DNA of 64,000 nucleotides from Marinoscillum sp. 108 (lineage in GTDB: Bacteria > Bacteroidota > Bacteroidia > Cytophagales > Cyclobacteriaceae). How positions within the stretch are numbered: the stretch's first letter is position 1; each line of letters starts with the position of its first letter. Below the pieces are notes generated by a model. The model made no database searches. It was not told the origin of the DNA and saw only the letters and a list, made by a program, of their open reading frames with translations. Below are positions 35,438-47,246 of the stretch, in pieces. A program made the translations under genes and the position numbers. Location of the stretch: NCBI RefSeq assembly GCF_902506655.1, contig NZ_LR734811.1:1-64000 (forward strand), in the 5' to 3' direction.

Positions 35438-36700
35438 TCAAAACTCCAACATCAGAGAAACGTGTGCCGTATCACAGGCGCCTCCGGCACATATTTGGTA
35501 GAGAAAAGCTGTTTCCGTACTATCCGATTCGAAATTCTCCACATAGTACTCAATCATTTGCTCGGCATTGACGGAACTGACCCCTATCTCCGGCTCTATC
35601 ACAATCTGAAGGGTATAGTCTGTTGAGCACGTAATGTCATTTTCAGCTACATTCAGGATATACGGATGGTCCCGGGTACCTAGTGAATCCTTTGTGATCG
35701 AAAGCTGATATTCGTCATAAATGGCTTCAAGGCATTGATCATCGGTTCTGCCTTCGATGATGATGGTGATTTGGTTATGAAAAGTCTGATCTCCAAATGA
35801 GATGCTATAGTCTATCACATCAATGGAATCAGTTCCCGGGTAATACCTTATGAGGCCACTATTAAGTACTTCGGCACTCCCGGATGTCACGCTCTTCAAA
35901 TGGACAGTCCAGGTGAAGACTTCACAAACCGGACTGGGCGCAAAAGGCAATACATCCAAATAACTAAGGGAATCGGGCATCTCATAGGTAAGCGGGTAGA
36001 CCATGGTATCACAACCAAAAGAAGTCTCAGTCACCTCAATATTCACTTGCCCGATGGAATAAAACGTTGCTCCTTCATTATCTATGAGGGTGAGTTCATA
36101 CATAAATTGCTCCCGGCCCACAAAATCAGCCTCAGGAGTGTACCGATAGGTAAATAACTCCACCTGACTCAGCGAACCGTGAGCTGGCTCTTCCATAAAA
36201 TCAATCACCGCCCCGGAAGTGCTCTCCACACAATATCCATCGTTGGCGATCGGATAGATAATCAATGATGTATTTTTGGATACAGAATAGTAATCACTCA
36301 ATGCACCATTGAAGCATGGCAGACTATCCGCAGAAGTAGCCATGGTGATCAGTAAACTGTCAGTATCAATAAGCTGCCCCACTCCATTAAGAAGTTGAAT
36401 AGACACCACATCCTGCCCATGGGTGAAGTCGTTGTTAGGAACATACTGTAAAATCGCCTGGTCCGAAATAGTGGCGCTCCCTTTGTTGGGCGCCGCGCCA
36501 ATACTAAACCTGACAGCCTCAGAGGACCGGATGGTCTTCTTCAGATCAATAAAAACTGGGGTGTTGGGTAACGCAGAAATACCTTCCGTCAGCACCAGTT
36601 CATCCTCTCCTTTTGGAGCTACATCCTCTTGAAAAGCATCGCATGAAGTCAGCAAAATGCCAACAATCAGTATTTGAAATGTTTGATTTTTCCAGATCAT
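35438..36700 (-). CDS. Surface or periplasmic lipoprotein with Ig/cadherin-like repeats
   Basis: 420 residues. The signal peptide ends in a lipobox, LLTSC at about 17-21, so Cys21 should be lipidated. The rest is beta-rich and contains repeated units of about 85-100 residues, each with a pattern like GSATISDQAILQYVPNNDFT or GSAEVLNSGLIRYYPGTDSI, which is typical of tandem Ig-like or cadherin-like domains of exported Bacteroidota proteins. There is no catalytic motif. It lies between nuoD and the sigma gene in the same orientation, with 63-nt and 41-nt gaps. Confidence 0.78.
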   Translation of the reverse strand: MIWKNQTFQILIVGILLTSCDAFQEDVAPKGEDELVLTEGISALPNTPVFIDLKKTIRSSEAVRFSIGAAPNKGSATISDQAILQYVPNNDFTHGQDVVSIQLLNGVGQLIDTDSLLITMATSADSLPCFNGALSDYYSVSKNTSLIIYPIANDGYCVESTSGAVIDFMEEPAHGSLSQVELFTYRYTPEADFVGREQFMYELTLIDNEGATFYSIGQVNIEVTETSFGCDTMVYPLTYEMPDSLSYLDVLPFAPSPVCEVFTWTVHLKSVTSGSAEVLNSGLIRYYPGTDSIDVIDYSISFGDQTFHNQITIIIEGRTDDQCLEAIYDEYQLSITKDSLGTRDHPYILNVAENDITCSTDYTLQIVIEPEIGVSSVNAEQMIEYYVENFESDSTETAFLYQICAGGACDTAHVSLMLEF

Positions 36701-36763
36701 AGTAACATGGGTTTGGTACTAAGACTGAAGCTGTATCAAAAACGCTGCAAGCTCTGAAAAATA

Positions 36764-37975
36764 TTATCTATCTACCTCCCCCATGACAAAATCAAGGGAG
36801 CCAACAATGGCAATAAGGTCTGCGAGCATATAACCCCGGCTGATCTCAGGAAGCACAGACAGGTTCGTGAAGCAGCAGGAGCGCGCCTTGCAACGTAAAG
36901 CCTGGTCACTTCGTCCGTCAGTCCGGAAAAAGAAACCCAACTCGCCCTTTGGATTTTCTGCACGAATGTAAAAATCCTGAGCCTTCGGCCTGATCTTCTT
37001 CGGCACCATCTCACGTGGATCAAACTCCCGGGTGCGTTTATGATCTGAGGTCAATTGAGTCAGACATTGGTCAATAATTTTTAGGGATTCCTCGCATTCG
37101 CGAAAGCGGACCCAATTGCGATCCCAGCAATCACCTACCTCTCCCACGTGTCCTTCACCGATGGGTATTTCAAAGTCCAGTTCGGGATACACACTGTATC
37201 CATCCACCCGCCTGAGGTCAAACTTAAGGCCGGATCCACGCAGCATTGGGCCTGTCACCCCATAGTTGATGGCCAGGTCAAGCGGGAGGGTCCCAACATG
37301 GGCAGTACGATCTATGAAGATCTTATTGGAGATCAAAAGCTTTTCCAGGTCTCGGAGTTTGGGCTTCAAGTATTTTGAAAAGCTCACGCAGCGCTCTTCG
37401 AAGCCCACAGGCAAGTCATAAAACAACCCACCTATCCATACATAATTATAGAGCATTCGGGCACCAGAAGCCCATTCTAAAAGTCTGAGAATATGCTCAC
37501 GATCGCGCATCATCCAGAGGAAAGGGGTAAATGCCCCGATATCCATGCCATAGGTGCCAATGGCCACAAAATGGGAAGCAAGCCTGTTTAACTCTGCTAC
37601 CAACACCCTGATGTATTCCACCCGTTTGGGGATTCTCTCAGAGATGCCAAGCATACGCTCTATACCCATGGCGTAGGCATGTTCTGAGTTCATGGCTGCC
37701 ACATAGTCCAATCGATCCACATAGGGAATCACCTGATTAAAGGGAACTGACTCAGCATGCTTTTCAAAACATCTATGCAGGTAGCCAGGGTGAGGCACCA
37801 CATCCTTCACCATTTCACCATCGGTGATTACCTCCAGCCTGAGCACCCCATGAGTGGAGGGGTGCTGCGGTCCCAGATTGATCAGCATTTCCTCTTTTTT
37901 CAGACTCTCCGCTGTGTAAACTGACGGTTCTGAGTTTTTCAGATGATCCGGGTGGTATGTGTATTGAATGTTCAA
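36764..37975 (-). CDS. nuoD: NADH-quinone oxidoreductase subunit D
   Basis: 403 residues of the 49-kDa subunit of respiratory complex I, in the peripheral arm next to the quinone site. LINLGPQHPSTHGVLRLEVI near residue 31 and RLDYVAAMNSEHAYAMGIER near 86 are diagnostic. The C terminus ends in IVGSLDFVMGEVDR. The frame opens with TTG at 37975; an ATG at 37888 would start directly before LINLGPQHPS and also be complete, so the start is uncertain. It follows nuoC after 52 nt. No nuoE-N follow it here. Confidence 0.95.
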   Translation of the reverse strand: MNIQYTYHPDHLKNSEPSVYTAESLKKEEMLINLGPQHPSTHGVLRLEVITDGEMVKDVVPHPGYLHRCFEKHAESVPFNQVIPYVDRLDYVAAMNSEHAYAMGIERMLGISERIPKRVEYIRVLVAELNRLASHFVAIGTYGMDIGAFTPFLWMMRDREHILRLLEWASGARMLYNYVWIGGLFYDLPVGFEERCVSFSKYLKPKLRDLEKLLISNKIFIDRTAHVGTLPLDLAINYGVTGPMLRGSGLKFDLRRVDGYSVYPELDFEIPIGEGHVGEVGDCWDRNWVRFRECEESLKIIDQCLTQLTSDHKRTREFDPREMVPKKIRPKAQDFYIRAENPKGELGFFFRTDGRSDQALRCKARSCCFTNLSVLPEISRGYMLADLIAIVGSLDFVMGEVDR

Positions 37976-38027
37976 GTGAGTGTTGGAATGATGATGATAA
38001 ACCGTGATTTATTTTACTTTCGAGGGT

Positions 38028-38531
38028 CTAGTTAGGCGCTTCCTTCCTGTCGTATTTCACTGTCATGCCATGGTACTTCTCCTGTTCCTCATAATCCTTC
38101 CTCAAGGGGTGGCCTTCCCAGTCCTTGGGTAAGAGAATTCTCCTCAAATCTGGGTGATTATTAAAATGAATACCCAAAAGGTCATAGGCCTCCCGCTCGT
38201 GCCAGTTGGCCGTTTTCCAAATATCTGATACGGTATCAATATGAGGATTAGCTCTCTCCAAAGAAACCTTTAGCATCAGATGCAGATCATACGGGATGCT
38301 GTACAGGTTGTAAATTACCTCCATGGTGCCAGCTTCAGGGCCATTGTCAAGTCCGGTGAGGCACGAAAGCGAATCAAAATAAGTCTTCTCTCCAGCATGC
38401 AGCCAGGTACAAACTGCATGAATGGCTTCTGGTGCCACCAGCAAGGCCTGCGGCGTGGCATTCAAATCCTCACCAAGCATGGCCTCAGGAAACTGGTCGG
38501 TTACAAGTTGTTTGAGTTCTTGAAAGGTCAT
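38028..38531 (-). CDS. nuoC: NADH-quinone oxidoreductase subunit C
   Basis: 167 residues of the 30-kDa subunit of complex I. The ATG at 38531 overlaps the nuoB stop as ATGA; a longer frame up to 38660 lies wholly inside nuoB and is not likely real. The family signature is seen as [20 protein letters not shown] near residue 104 and [20 protein letters not shown] near 126. It is a separate gene, not fused to nuoD as in enterobacteria. Confidence 0.95.
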   Translation of the reverse strand: MTFQELKQLVTDQFPEAMLGEDLNATPQALLVAPEAIHAVCTWLHAGEKTYFDSLSCLTGLDNGPEAGTMEVIYNLYSIPYDLHLMLKVSLERANPHIDTVSDIWKTANWHEREAYDLLGIHFNNHPDLRRILLPKDWEGHPLRKDYEEQEKYHGMTVKYDRKEAPN

Positions 38532-39061
38532 GATACAGTAGCTTTCTTCCTCTTCTCCATTAATTTTTTCAAAGCTTCCGGCTTCATCAGAGACTCCCCT
38601 CTGATCTTCTCCTGAAGTTTCATAAAGCCTCCGATCAACGCCTCTGGTCTGGGAGGACACCCTGGTACATACACATCCACAGGAATGATTTTATCCACAC
38701 CCTTCACTACATGGTAACCATGCTCCCAATAAGGTCCGCCACAGTTGGAACAGCTGCCCATGGAGATCACATATCTAGGCTCCGCCATCTGCTCATAAAG
38801 TCTCCTTACCCGGTCGGCCATTTTAAAAGTGACAGTACCGGCCACCACCATCACATCCGACTGCCGTGGTGAAGCACGCGGCAACACCCCGAAACGATCC
38901 ATATCATAACCCGAAGCATAGGCCCCCATCATTTCTATGGCGCAGCAGGCCAGGCCAAATCCCATCGGCCATATACTGGAAAGTCGTGCCCAGTTGAGCA
39001 GGTCATCTGCCTTGGTGACGATAATCCCCCCCTGTCCAAACTGCTGATCAAGTAGTCCCAT
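38528..39061 (-). CDS. nuoB: NADH-quinone oxidoreductase subunit B
   Basis: 177 residues. It carries the cysteines that bind the terminal N2 [4Fe-4S] cluster: the adjacent pair Cys39-Cys40 ([10 protein letters not shown]), one in [11 protein letters not shown] near residue 102-105, and one in [11 protein letters not shown] near 133. The arginine-rich loop between them is also typical. The start overlaps nuoA by 14 nt, and the stop is shared with the nuoC start. Confidence 0.97.
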   Translation of the reverse strand: MGLLDQQFGQGGIIVTKADDLLNWARLSSIWPMGFGLACCAIEMMGAYASGYDMDRFGVLPRASPRQSDVMVVAGTVTFKMADRVRRLYEQMAEPRYVISMGSCSNCGGPYWEHGYHVVKGVDKIIPVDVYVPGCPPRPEALIGGFMKLQEKIRGESLMKPEALKKLMEKRKKATVS

Positions 39062-39545
39062 CCTGCTTCCTTACTTTATATTCTTTTTGATTGATGTGCG
39101 CATAGGCCTTGAGTGGTATTTTCGATTTGAATTCTACCGCTTTTGATTTTGGTTTCACCCAATCGAGCATTCCATTGGCCCACACATAGATCAGACCCAA
39201 AAACAAAATTCCTATGAAAATGAAAGTCTCTATGAGGGAAAACATGCCCCACAGACCGCTAGTCTCAGCATTCATCTCTGGATCTGCAAATACCGTAGCC
39301 CAGGGAAACAAAAAAACCAACTCGGTTTCGAAAAGGAGAAAAATAAGCGCAACTACGTAAAATCGTATGTTGAAAATACTCCACGCAGACTTCACGGGGT
39401 CCTCCCCCGATTCGTAGGTGGTTTCCTTCTCCACATTGGGGCGAACAGGGCGCAATGCTTTTCCTACCAGCAGTGTGGTCATGATAAACCCTACACCCCC
39501 GATAATAAATAACAGAGCAACTCCAAATCCTGAAATCTCTAACAT
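39048..39545 (-). CDS. nuoA: NADH-quinone oxidoreductase subunit A
   Basis: 165 residues with three transmembrane helices. [20 protein letters not shown] (about 40-59) and [20 protein letters not shown] (about 60-79) are the conserved loop and second helix. It is longer than the usual 120-145 residues, with a basic C-terminal tail of about 30. It is the first gene of the nuoA-B-C-D run and lies 20 nt after the Lon-domain gene, so it may be read from a promoter upstream of 40195. Confidence 0.94.
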   Translation of the reverse strand: MLEISGFGVALLFIIGGVGFIMTTLLVGKALRPVRPNVEKETTYESGEDPVKSAWSIFNIRFYVVALIFLLFETELVFLFPWATVFADPEMNAETSGLWGMFSLIETFIFIGILFLGLIYVWANGMLDWVKPKSKAVEFKSKIPLKAYAHINQKEYKVRKQDGTT

Positions 39546-39565
39546 CCCTGAAAATTACACAATGA

Positions 39566-40195
39566 TTAGAATTTTAACGGGTCGAAGTGCTTGAAGTGTC
39601 CGTTCATTCTGATTTTTTCTTTGGCCTTCTCTGCCCTCTCCAGTGCCGGTATCAGGTTTTCCAGGTGATTGATTACATAAGATTGCCGCTCACTTTCAGA
39701 GCTCATCTTCAGCAATTGGTACTCCTCCTCTGGCTTCAGCCCTATTTTGTGGATGACATCATACATCACCGCTGTTTCACCTAAACCGATTTCCTCCTCC
39801 ATATGCAACCACTCAAAAAGCTCCCGGCACAGCTCTACTATCCTGATGGCCTTGGAGGCGTCGGTATCGTCAATACACTCAACCAACTCCACAGGACCGC
39901 CGGCGTATTGCTTGGTATCCCATGGATTTTGAAAATCAAGCACTTTGAAAATTCTCAGCCCGGAGGTCTTAATATCCATTCGCCCATCCTTATACAACTT
40001 AGATACCTCCACGATCTTTACTTCGGTACCGTACTCTATTCGGGTCTCCACATAGGAGGGAATACCAAAAGTAGTTTTTGTAAGCAGGCAGTCATTGATC
40101 AGTTGCTTATACCGGGGTTCGAAAATATGAAGGTTGAGTTCCTCCCTCGGAAATACCACCAAATTCAACGGAAATAGAGGAATATCTTTCACCAT
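39566..40195 (-). CDS. Lon substrate-binding (N-terminal) domain protein
   Basis: 209 residues made of the LAN domain alone, without the ATPase or protease parts of Lon. DIPLFPLNLVVFPREELNLH at the start and HIFEPRYKQLINDCL near residue 24 are diagnostic, as is the FGIP segment. Such free-standing proteins are widespread and of uncertain role; substrate recognition or chaperone-like activity is suggested. It heads the nuoA-D cluster. Confidence 0.87.
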   Translation of the reverse strand: MVKDIPLFPLNLVVFPREELNLHIFEPRYKQLINDCLLTKTTFGIPSYVETRIEYGTEVKIVEVSKLYKDGRMDIKTSGLRIFKVLDFQNPWDTKQYAGGPVELVECIDDTDASKAIRIVELCRELFEWLHMEEEIGLGETAVMYDVIHKIGLKPEEEYQLLKMSSESERQSYVINHLENLIPALERAEKAKEKIRMNGHFKHFDPLKF

Positions 40196-40282
40196 ATCTA
40201 CACAACGCCAGAGTAATCGGAGAGTTTTGAATAAATTTTAAAAAATTGATGACCTTAGCCAATCATCTCACATTTGTACGCC

Positions 40283-40777
40283 GTGAACAAAATACGTATT
40301 AATCAAGGCCGCATTTTACCCTGGCAATTCAGAATGGTCGGAACCCTCATTGTGCTCGGCTCGATGGCCTTTGCTTTGCTTCGACTCTCAGAATTTCCGG
40401 CCATTGTCATCTGCATAGCTATTTCATTTCTGATCCCTGCCATGTGGTCTGCCTATTACATTCTGGAAATAGACCCTGAGCAGAAAACCATCTCCGAATT
40501 TAGCTGGGTACTTAGCTTCAAGAATGGGAAAACCAAATCCTTTCAGGAAGTTGAGAAAATCTTTGTCAATGAAACCAAAAAGGCTCAACGGATGACTTCA
40601 TGGTCAGGTCAGGTGAGAACTTCCAAATTCAATGAGTACATGGCCTTTCTGAAACTTGTAGAAGGAGACAAATACTTTCTGATCAGTGATCCGGACCCCG
40701 CCAATCTCATGAAACGATTAACTCCGATCTCAGAGAAACTGGGATGCGACATTCATGAAAACTATGAAAAAACATAG
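40283..40777 (+). CDS. Small membrane protein of unknown function
   Basis: 164 residues if started at the GTG at 40283; a TTG at 40274 is the only earlier start and no ATG is available before residue 19. Two transmembrane helices lie at about 17-55 (GTLIVLGSMAFALL and FPAIVICIAISFLIPAMW), followed by a cytoplasmic beta-rich domain resembling bacterial PH-like domains (ILEIDPEQKTISEFSWVLSF). I do not recognise the family. It is divergent from the Lon-domain gene across a gap of about 87 bp. Confidence 0.65.
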   Translation: MNKIRINQGRILPWQFRMVGTLIVLGSMAFALLRLSEFPAIVICIAISFLIPAMWSAYYILEIDPEQKTISEFSWVLSFKNGKTKSFQEVEKIFVNETKKAQRMTSWSGQVRTSKFNEYMAFLKLVEGDKYFLISDPDPANLMKRLTPISEKLGCDIHENYEKT

Positions 40778-40808
40778 GCACCGGGGTGCCCATGTCGGCA
40801 ATTCTTCC

Positions 40809-41384
40809 TTAGGTAGCCCAGACCTTACCGTTACCAGTCTCGCTCAAAGGGGAGCAGCCATGATACTCCACAGGAATGGCCTGATACTGCAATGCCTCGG
40901 TAGCCCCATATTCTGTGGTGTAGTACCCCACTATGGTTAACTCCTTAATGGTCCAGAAGAATGGACGCCCGTTCTCCCAATTTTTGAGCTCTGAATTTTG
41001 TTTTTGAAGGAATTCGGTCTGTTTTTCGGGAGCAAGTGCAATAAAAGAATCCCCCATCTGTGAGTCACAATCCGCTTCAAACTGCTCGAGTCCTTTGATG
41101 AAAGCCTCACGGGCTCCCTGGTCATATACTACGCTCACCATTTCCTCAATGAACCCCGGCACGCCGAGTGACTTGGCTCCTGGGGTATCCGTCTCCGGCA
41201 AAATTCCCTCAGCTATCTGCATCACCAATCTTGCCTGATCCTCCGAGAAAAATGTAGGTGTCCAGGTAAGCTCTGGCTTGGGCGTACAACCATTCAAAAT
41301 TCCCGCAACAGTGGGGGCACTCAATACCCCTCCCATTATCCAGGCGGTACGTTTCAGTGCTTCTCTTCGTTTGATATTTTCCAT
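40809..41384 (-). CDS. Gluconate 2-dehydrogenase subunit 3-like protein
   Basis: 191 residues. The N terminus has a twin-arginine-like signal (NIKRREALKRTAWIMGG) and the body fits the subunit-3 family, which pairs with GMC-type membrane dehydrogenases and helps their export or assembly. DQARLVMQIAEGILPETDTP near residue 48 is a characteristic segment. A cysteine in LNGC near residue 33 could be a lipid site. The GMC oxidoreductase gene lies 2 nt upstream on the same strand, so they form one operon. Confidence 0.85.
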   Translation of the reverse strand: MENIKRREALKRTAWIMGGVLSAPTVAGILNGCTPKPELTWTPTFFSEDQARLVMQIAEGILPETDTPGAKSLGVPGFIEEMVSVVYDQGAREAFIKGLEQFEADCDSQMGDSFIALAPEKQTEFLQKQNSELKNWENGRPFFWTIKELTIVGYYTTEYGATEALQYQAIPVEYHGCSPLSETGNGKVWAT

Positions 41385-41386
41385 GA

Positions 41387-43087
41387 TCAGAGGTTTCCTT
41401 TCTTCAATTCATTTACTGCAAAATCTGCTGCCCTGGCCGTGAGAGCCATATAGGTAAGCGATGGGTTCTGACAAGCAGAGGACGTCATGCAAGCTCCATC
41501 GGTCACAAACACGTTTTTCACTTCATGCACCTGATTCCACTTATTCAATACGGAAGTTTTCGGATCTCTGCCCATACGCGCGGTGCCCATCTCGTGGATA
41601 CCCAGTCCCGGCCCTCCTATGTTATCATAAGTACTGACATTCTTCAGCCCCGCCTTTTCCAACATCTCGGCAGCCGAAGACTGCATGTCTTTTCGCATCG
41701 CTAGTTCATTGTCCTTAAACTCACAGTCGAAAATGAAAGTGGGCATGCCATGCTTATCCAGCTTGTCTGGATTCAGGGTCACTTTATTCTCATGGTAAGG
41801 GAGCATTTCACCAAAGCCCATCAGTCCCATTCTCCATTTTCCTGGGGTCTGAATATCATCTTTCAACTCCTCACCTATCCCCAACTCGGCAATAGATGAC
41901 CTCCATGACTCACGGCTGGCACCACCCTGGTAGCCATAGCCTCTGATAAAATCAGGATGTTTTTCATTGATATTCCTAAATCTGGGGACATAAATACCGT
42001 TTGGTCTTCGTCCTGAGTAATACATATCCTCAAAGCCATCAAACTCACCTTCAGCTCCTGCTTTGAAGTGATGGTCCATCAGGTTGTGACCCAACTCGCC
42101 CGATTGATTCCCCATTCCTTCGGGGAAGTACTCACTTTTGGAGTTCATCAGTATGTAAGTAGATCCCAACGCTGATGCATTGAGAAAAACGATCTTCGCG
42201 TAATATTCCTGCACCTCTCCCGTTTCCGCGTCCTTCACACGCACACCCGAAGCCTTACGGGTTTCAGGATCATAAAGCACCTCCATCACGATTGATTGTG
42301 GCCGCAAGGTCATGTTTCCGGTGGCCATTGCAGCCGGAAGTGTACTGGATTGGCTACTGAAGTAACCTCCGAAGGGACATCCTCTCATGCACAGGTTTCT
42401 ATAGTGGCAATGCGCCCGGCCATTGTGATTTTGAGTGATATTGGCCACCCTTCCAATCGTCAGCAGGCGGTCTTCAAAGTTTTTTGAAATGCTATCACGC
42501 ACATGCTCTTCCAGACAGTTGAACTCCATGGGAGGTAAAAATTTACCGTCTGGCAACTGTGGTACTCCTTCATTCCGACCACTTACCCCTATATGTGTTT
42601 CAACATGATCATACCAGGGTGCCACGTCTTTGTATCGGATCGGCCAGTCTACAGCTATTCCTTCTTTCGCATTCGCCTCAAAATCCATTTCGCTCAACCT
42701 GTAGGACTGACGCCCCCAAAGAAGAGACCTGCCTCCCACATGATAACCACGAATCCAGTCAAATCGCTTGACCTCAGTGTAGGGATGCTCTGTATCTTTT
42801 ACCCACCAGTGCTTGGTAGATTCTTTGATGGTATATCCAGTTCTCAGCTGAACATCATAATCTTTTTTCTCCTCCGCAGAAACCTGATCGTCATGAGGCA
42901 GCTCCCAGGGGTTCAGATTCATGGTGGGGTAATCTTTGATATGCTTCACATCTCGTCCCCGCTCCAGTACCAGGGTTTTCAGACCCTTTTCGGTTAATTC
43001 TTTAGCGGCCCAGCCTCCACTGATGCCTGTACCTACCACTATCGCATCGTAGGTGTTTTCCGCTTTTGCTTTATTATTAAAATTCAT
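41387..43087 (-). CDS. GMC-family oxidoreductase (FAD-dependent sugar/alcohol dehydrogenase)
   Basis: 566 residues. The FAD-binding GTGISGGWAAKEL (about 18-30) with LVLERG after it, and the C-terminal GMC block with GTARMGRDP and VTDGACMTSSACQNPSLTY (about 515-550), including its histidine and asparagine positions, mark the family. CMRGCPFGG near 232 is the cysteine motif found in gluconate dehydrogenase-like enzymes. It lacks its own signal peptide and may be carried out by the Tat signal of its partner. It could oxidise a sugar or inositol-like polyol; the substrate is unknown. The promoter region holds a LacI-like palindrome at 43164. Confidence 0.87.
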   Translation of the reverse strand: MNFNNKAKAENTYDAIVVGTGISGGWAAKELTEKGLKTLVLERGRDVKHIKDYPTMNLNPWELPHDDQVSAEEKKDYDVQLRTGYTIKESTKHWWVKDTEHPYTEVKRFDWIRGYHVGGRSLLWGRQSYRLSEMDFEANAKEGIAVDWPIRYKDVAPWYDHVETHIGVSGRNEGVPQLPDGKFLPPMEFNCLEEHVRDSISKNFEDRLLTIGRVANITQNHNGRAHCHYRNLCMRGCPFGGYFSSQSSTLPAAMATGNMTLRPQSIVMEVLYDPETRKASGVRVKDAETGEVQEYYAKIVFLNASALGSTYILMNSKSEYFPEGMGNQSGELGHNLMDHHFKAGAEGEFDGFEDMYYSGRRPNGIYVPRFRNINEKHPDFIRGYGYQGGASRESWRSSIAELGIGEELKDDIQTPGKWRMGLMGFGEMLPYHENKVTLNPDKLDKHGMPTFIFDCEFKDNELAMRKDMQSSAAEMLEKAGLKNVSTYDNIGGPGLGIHEMGTARMGRDPKTSVLNKWNQVHEVKNVFVTDGACMTSSACQNPSLTYMALTARAADFAVNELKKGNL

Positions 43088-43163
43088 TGATCTTAATTTG
43101 TGAACAATCGAAACTAATCAATCTGAAGCCAAATCTTAGGCGGCTTTTTGATGTATTTTTAAT

Positions 43164-43175
43164 GAAAACGTTTTC
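43164..43175. promoter_or_regulatory. LacI/GalR-type operator-like palindrome
   Basis: GAAAACGTTTTC is a perfect 12-bp palindrome with a central CG, the form recognised by many LacI-family repressors, including CcpA-type sites. It lies in the 137-bp divergent gap between the GMC operon (start 43087) and the isomerase-like gene (start 43225), about 50 nt from the forward start and 77 nt from the reverse start. No LacI-family gene is in the window. Confidence 0.6.
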
Positions 43176-43224
43176 TTTTGGCGCTATAGTCAAAATAAAG
43201 ACATAACATACCCTCATTGAACAC

Positions 43225-44091
43225 ATGAAGATCTCCAGAAAAAAAGCACTCAAAAACATGGCCGGATTATCAGCTCTTGGATTCATCGGATTTCCGGAGT
43301 TTGGTCATTCACAAAGCATTAAAGAAATGAAGGGAAAAATCAATCATTCGGTATGTCGCTGGCCATATGGAAAAAATACCCTGGAAGAACTCTGTGAAGC
43401 AGCCAAAGAAATTGGGATCTCTTCGATAGAACTACTCAACCCGGATGAATGGCCGATCGTGCAAAAATATGGGCTGACCTGCGCCATGGCCAACTGTGTG
43501 CCTCTGAGCCTGACAGACGGCTTCAATGACCCCAAACTGCACGAGCAGTTGAAAAAGGACTATTTTGATCTGATCCCAAAGGTGGCGGATGCAGGCCTGA
43601 AAAATATCATTTGTTTCTCTGGTAACAGAAATGGAATGCCGGATGATCTGGGCATGGAAAACTGCGCCATAGGTCTGGAGCCTGTGGTGAAAAAAGCCCA
43701 GGAATATGGTCTTACCATTTGCATGGAGCTCCTCAACTCCAAAGTGAATCACCCTGACTATCAATGTGACCATACTGAATGGGGTGCCGGGCTCTGCGAA
43801 AAACTGGGCATGGAAAATTTCAAACTCCTGTACGACATCTACCACATGCAGATCATGGAGGGTGACATCATCGCTACCATCCAGAAATATCATCCTTACA
43901 TCGCGCACTACCATACCGGAGGTGTACCCGGCCGAAATGAAATTGATGAAACCCAGGAGCTCAATTATAAAGCCATCATGGAAGCCATAGTGGCTACAGG
44001 GTTTACCGGATATGTGGCCCAGGAATTTATTCCTAAAAATGAAGATGTGTTTGCTTCCCTGGCTCAGGGCGTGCGCATATGTGATGTTTAA
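43225..44091 (+). CDS. Exported hydroxypyruvate-isomerase-like TIM-barrel protein
   Basis: 288 residues. Residues about 1-33 form a Tat-like signal (SRKKALKNMAGLSALGFIGF with a lysine in the twin-arginine position). The AP-endonuclease-family-2 TIM barrel follows, with ICMELLNSKVNHPDYQCDHT near residue 172 and LLYDIYHMQIMEGDIIATIQ near 199, which carry the metal-binding Glu, Asp and His of the Hyi family. YVAQEFIP near 268 gives the last metal ligand. It may convert hydroxypyruvate or a ketose product. It is divergent from the GMC operon and shares the palindrome with it. Its stop shares TTAA with the convergent gene. Confidence 0.83.
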   Translation: MKISRKKALKNMAGLSALGFIGFPEFGHSQSIKEMKGKINHSVCRWPYGKNTLEELCEAAKEIGISSIELLNPDEWPIVQKYGLTCAMANCVPLSLTDGFNDPKLHEQLKKDYFDLIPKVADAGLKNIICFSGNRNGMPDDLGMENCAIGLEPVVKKAQEYGLTICMELLNSKVNHPDYQCDHTEWGAGLCEKLGMENFKLLYDIYHMQIMEGDIIATIQKYHPYIAHYHTGGVPGRNEIDETQELNYKAIMEAIVATGFTGYVAQEFIPKNEDVFASLAQGVRICDV

Positions 44092-44942
44092 TCCGTTACC
44101 ACGGGTAGATCCGAAGGTTGACCCCATTCACTCCAGGAGCCATCATATACAGATAGGTTTTGATAACCGCTGACATGTGCACCTAAGGCAAGGATACAAG
44201 CAGTAAGACCTGACCCGCATGATAGGGTAACATGCTGATCCTTGATTTCCAGCTTTTCAAAAATCCCTTTGAGCTCTTCTTTAGGAATCAGCTGATTGGC
44301 TCTGATTAGTTCTGTAAAGGGAAGGTTGAGTGAATTTGGAATGTGTCCACCTCTCAATCCCCTGCGGGGCTCAGGAGCAGTCCCGTGAAAGCGAGCCGCA
44401 GATCGCGCGTCTATCAGACATTCCTTTTCATTTCCTATGGCATCCAATACCTGATCAGCATTCCGGAAAAACCCAGACTGAGGGTTGGCCCTGAAATCAC
44501 CTTTCTCAAACTCAGCACTTACTATATGTTCCGTGGGCAAACCAGCTGCCTTCCACGCTGGCAAGCCGCCATTGAGAACGGCCACACGCTCATGACCCAT
44601 GGCCCGGAACATCCACCAGGCCCGGGGAGAGGCATACACTCCCAAATAGTCGTATAGAATGATGGTATGGCGCTGATTGATTCCGAGGGCTTGTGCTTCA
44701 CGTGTAAACACCTCTGCCGAACACATCATATGTGGAAGGTCTGTAGAAAGATCAGAAAACCGACCATTTATATCAAAAAACCTGGCTCTTGGAATCCGAA
44801 TTCCGACGAGGGCAGGATCCACCTCGCCCTGTACCGGCGGGATACTGGCATCCAATACAATCACCTCGGGATGGTGAATTCGCTCAGCCAGCCAATTGAC
44901 TGAAACCAGTGCGTCGGGCAAGTCGAGCGAATTCACTTCCAT
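44088..44942 (-). CDS. Sulfurtransferase (two rhodanese domains)
   Basis: 284 residues, the length of thiosulfate or 3-mercaptopyruvate sulfurtransferases. The first rhodanese domain (about 10-135) is the inactive type and holds IILYDYLGVYASPRAWWMF. The second domain (about 155-280) has the active cysteine in LSCGSGLTACI near residue 242; the CGSGxTA loop favours the mercaptopyruvate type. LIDARSAARFHG precedes it. No signal peptide is seen. Confidence 0.92.
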   Translation of the reverse strand: MEVNSLDLPDALVSVNWLAERIHHPEVIVLDASIPPVQGEVDPALVGIRIPRARFFDINGRFSDLSTDLPHMMCSAEVFTREAQALGINQRHTIILYDYLGVYASPRAWWMFRAMGHERVAVLNGGLPAWKAAGLPTEHIVSAEFEKGDFRANPQSGFFRNADQVLDAIGNEKECLIDARSAARFHGTAPEPRRGLRGGHIPNSLNLPFTELIRANQLIPKEELKGIFEKLEIKDQHVTLSCGSGLTACILALGAHVSGYQNLSVYDGSWSEWGQPSDLPVVTD

Positions 44943-44954
44943 GGTTTGTTGTTT

Positions 44955-47246
<2,292 letters not shown>

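Noticed and set aside
38532-38660. N-terminal extension of nuoC
   Set aside because: It overlaps nuoB in another frame, and the ATG at 38531 gives the normal nuoC start with an ATGA overlap.
43432-44127. Antisense frame of 231 codons opposite the Hyi-like gene
   Set aside because: The sense protein has clear catalytic motifs, and the antisense frame has none and no start context.
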